NCBI RefSeq assembly: GCF_023555005.1 | Contig: NZ_JAMJPJ010000009.1 | Span: 39,080 to 103,079, forward strand | Direction of reading: 5' to 3' | Length of the DNA stretch: 64,000 nt | From: Halomonas llamarensis | GTDB lineage: Bacteria; Pseudomonadota; Gammaproteobacteria; Pseudomonadales; Halomonadaceae | In this document: piece by piece, positions 63,895 through 64,000 of the stretch | How positions within the stretch are numbered: position 1 is the first letter of the stretch | Layout: each line of letters begins with the position of its first letter | The notes under the pieces: model-generated | Database searches by the model: none | Told to the model about the DNA's origin: nothing | The model's input: only the letters and a program-made list of their open reading frames with translations | Position numbers and translations under genes: made by a program

Positions 63895-64000
63895 TTCGTC
63901 CAAGCACTGACCTGACCGTGTATCTGTGCCGTGAACCGGTGGACATGCGCAAGCAAATCGATGGCCTGGCGTTGTTGGTTCAGGAGGCAATGGAATTGAA
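63891..64000 (+). CDS. tnpB: IS66-family TnpB (IS66 Orf2-like), partial
   Basis: Starts at GTG 63891 overlapping the tnpA stop. The visible 36 residues include VYLCREPVDMRKQIDGLALL, the highly conserved start of TnpB (P-x-DMRK-x-DGL). The remaining 75-80 residues are outside the window. Confidence 0.9.
   Translation, partial: MIRPSTDLTVYLCREPVDMRKQIDGLALLVQEAMEL

Larger units (their letters stand above)
63603..64000 (+). mobile_element. IS66-family element, left end; continues beyond the window
   Basis: Starts with GTAAGCG, the usual IS66 terminus, and is followed by IS66 genes tnpA and tnpB in the expected order and spacing. The tnpC transposase should lie to the right of the window. The sequence next to it (GCAACAAC, 63595-63602) is the predicted 8-bp target duplication. 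Confidence 0.72.

Overview
The window reads as a chromosomal segment of a halophilic gammaproteobacterium, most likely Halomonadaceae (Halomonas/Vreelandella-like). The grounds are a moderately GC-rich housekeeping backbone, a Tat-exported high-potential iron-sulfur protein, a prkA-yeaH-spoVR set, a lone FadH, and the recC-recB-recD order. No rRNA is present, so the genus is an inference.

Layout. 1-8.1 kb (minus strand): dnaB, cut by the window edge and carrying a complete 507-residue intein inside its P-loop; the rpsF-rpsR-membrane protein-rplI operon; rlmB and rnr. 8.4-8.7 kb: three tandem tRNA-Leu(CAG) genes. 8.8-15.6 kb: an exported nuclease, a stand-alone Lrp-type domain, HiPIP, then the stress operon prkA-yeaH-spoVR. 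15.9-30.3 kb: low-specificity threonine aldolase, 2,4-dienoyl-CoA reductase, a DMT exporter, a GNAT-nitrilase fusion, an alkyltransferase-like protein, an alanine symporter, a lipocalin, a tartrate/D-malate dehydrogenase, astE and a four-gene arginine/ornithine-type ABC transporter. Two decayed genes lie among them: an mtfA with its core deleted and a 26-codon wrbA stub. 30.3-37.4 kb: a diguanylate cyclase, purK-purE, a small HTH protein, chrA and ilvD.

37.5-50.4 kb: the recCBD locus, opened between recC and recB. The insert holds a small nucleotidyltransferase-fold gene, a 5' remnant of a second recB allele (about 87% identical to the intact one over 122 bp), and an ABC-type ATPase followed by a TOPRIM-like (DUF3226-type) protein. 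This two-gene layout resembles split OLD/PARIS-like antiphage modules. recB and recD also carry repeat elements inside their reading frames.

50.65-62 kb: an AT-rich island bounded by an IS630-type element on the left and by an IS3-type element, itself interrupted by an IS66-type element, on the right. It encodes an FAD/NAD(P)-binding enzyme, a frameshifted LysR regulator, a polytopic membrane protein, two tandem diverged DIT1/PvcA (isonitrile synthase) family proteins, a fold-type I aminotransferase overlapping the second of them by 4 bp, and a LuxR-type regulator with no luxI. A good Fur-like palindrome lies in the divergent promoter at 53826-53838. I infer a mobile, possibly iron- and quorum-responsive, small-molecule pathway of isonitrile or amino-acid-derived type. 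This cluster and the recB-linked ATPase/TOPRIM pair are the best candidates for undescribed systems here.
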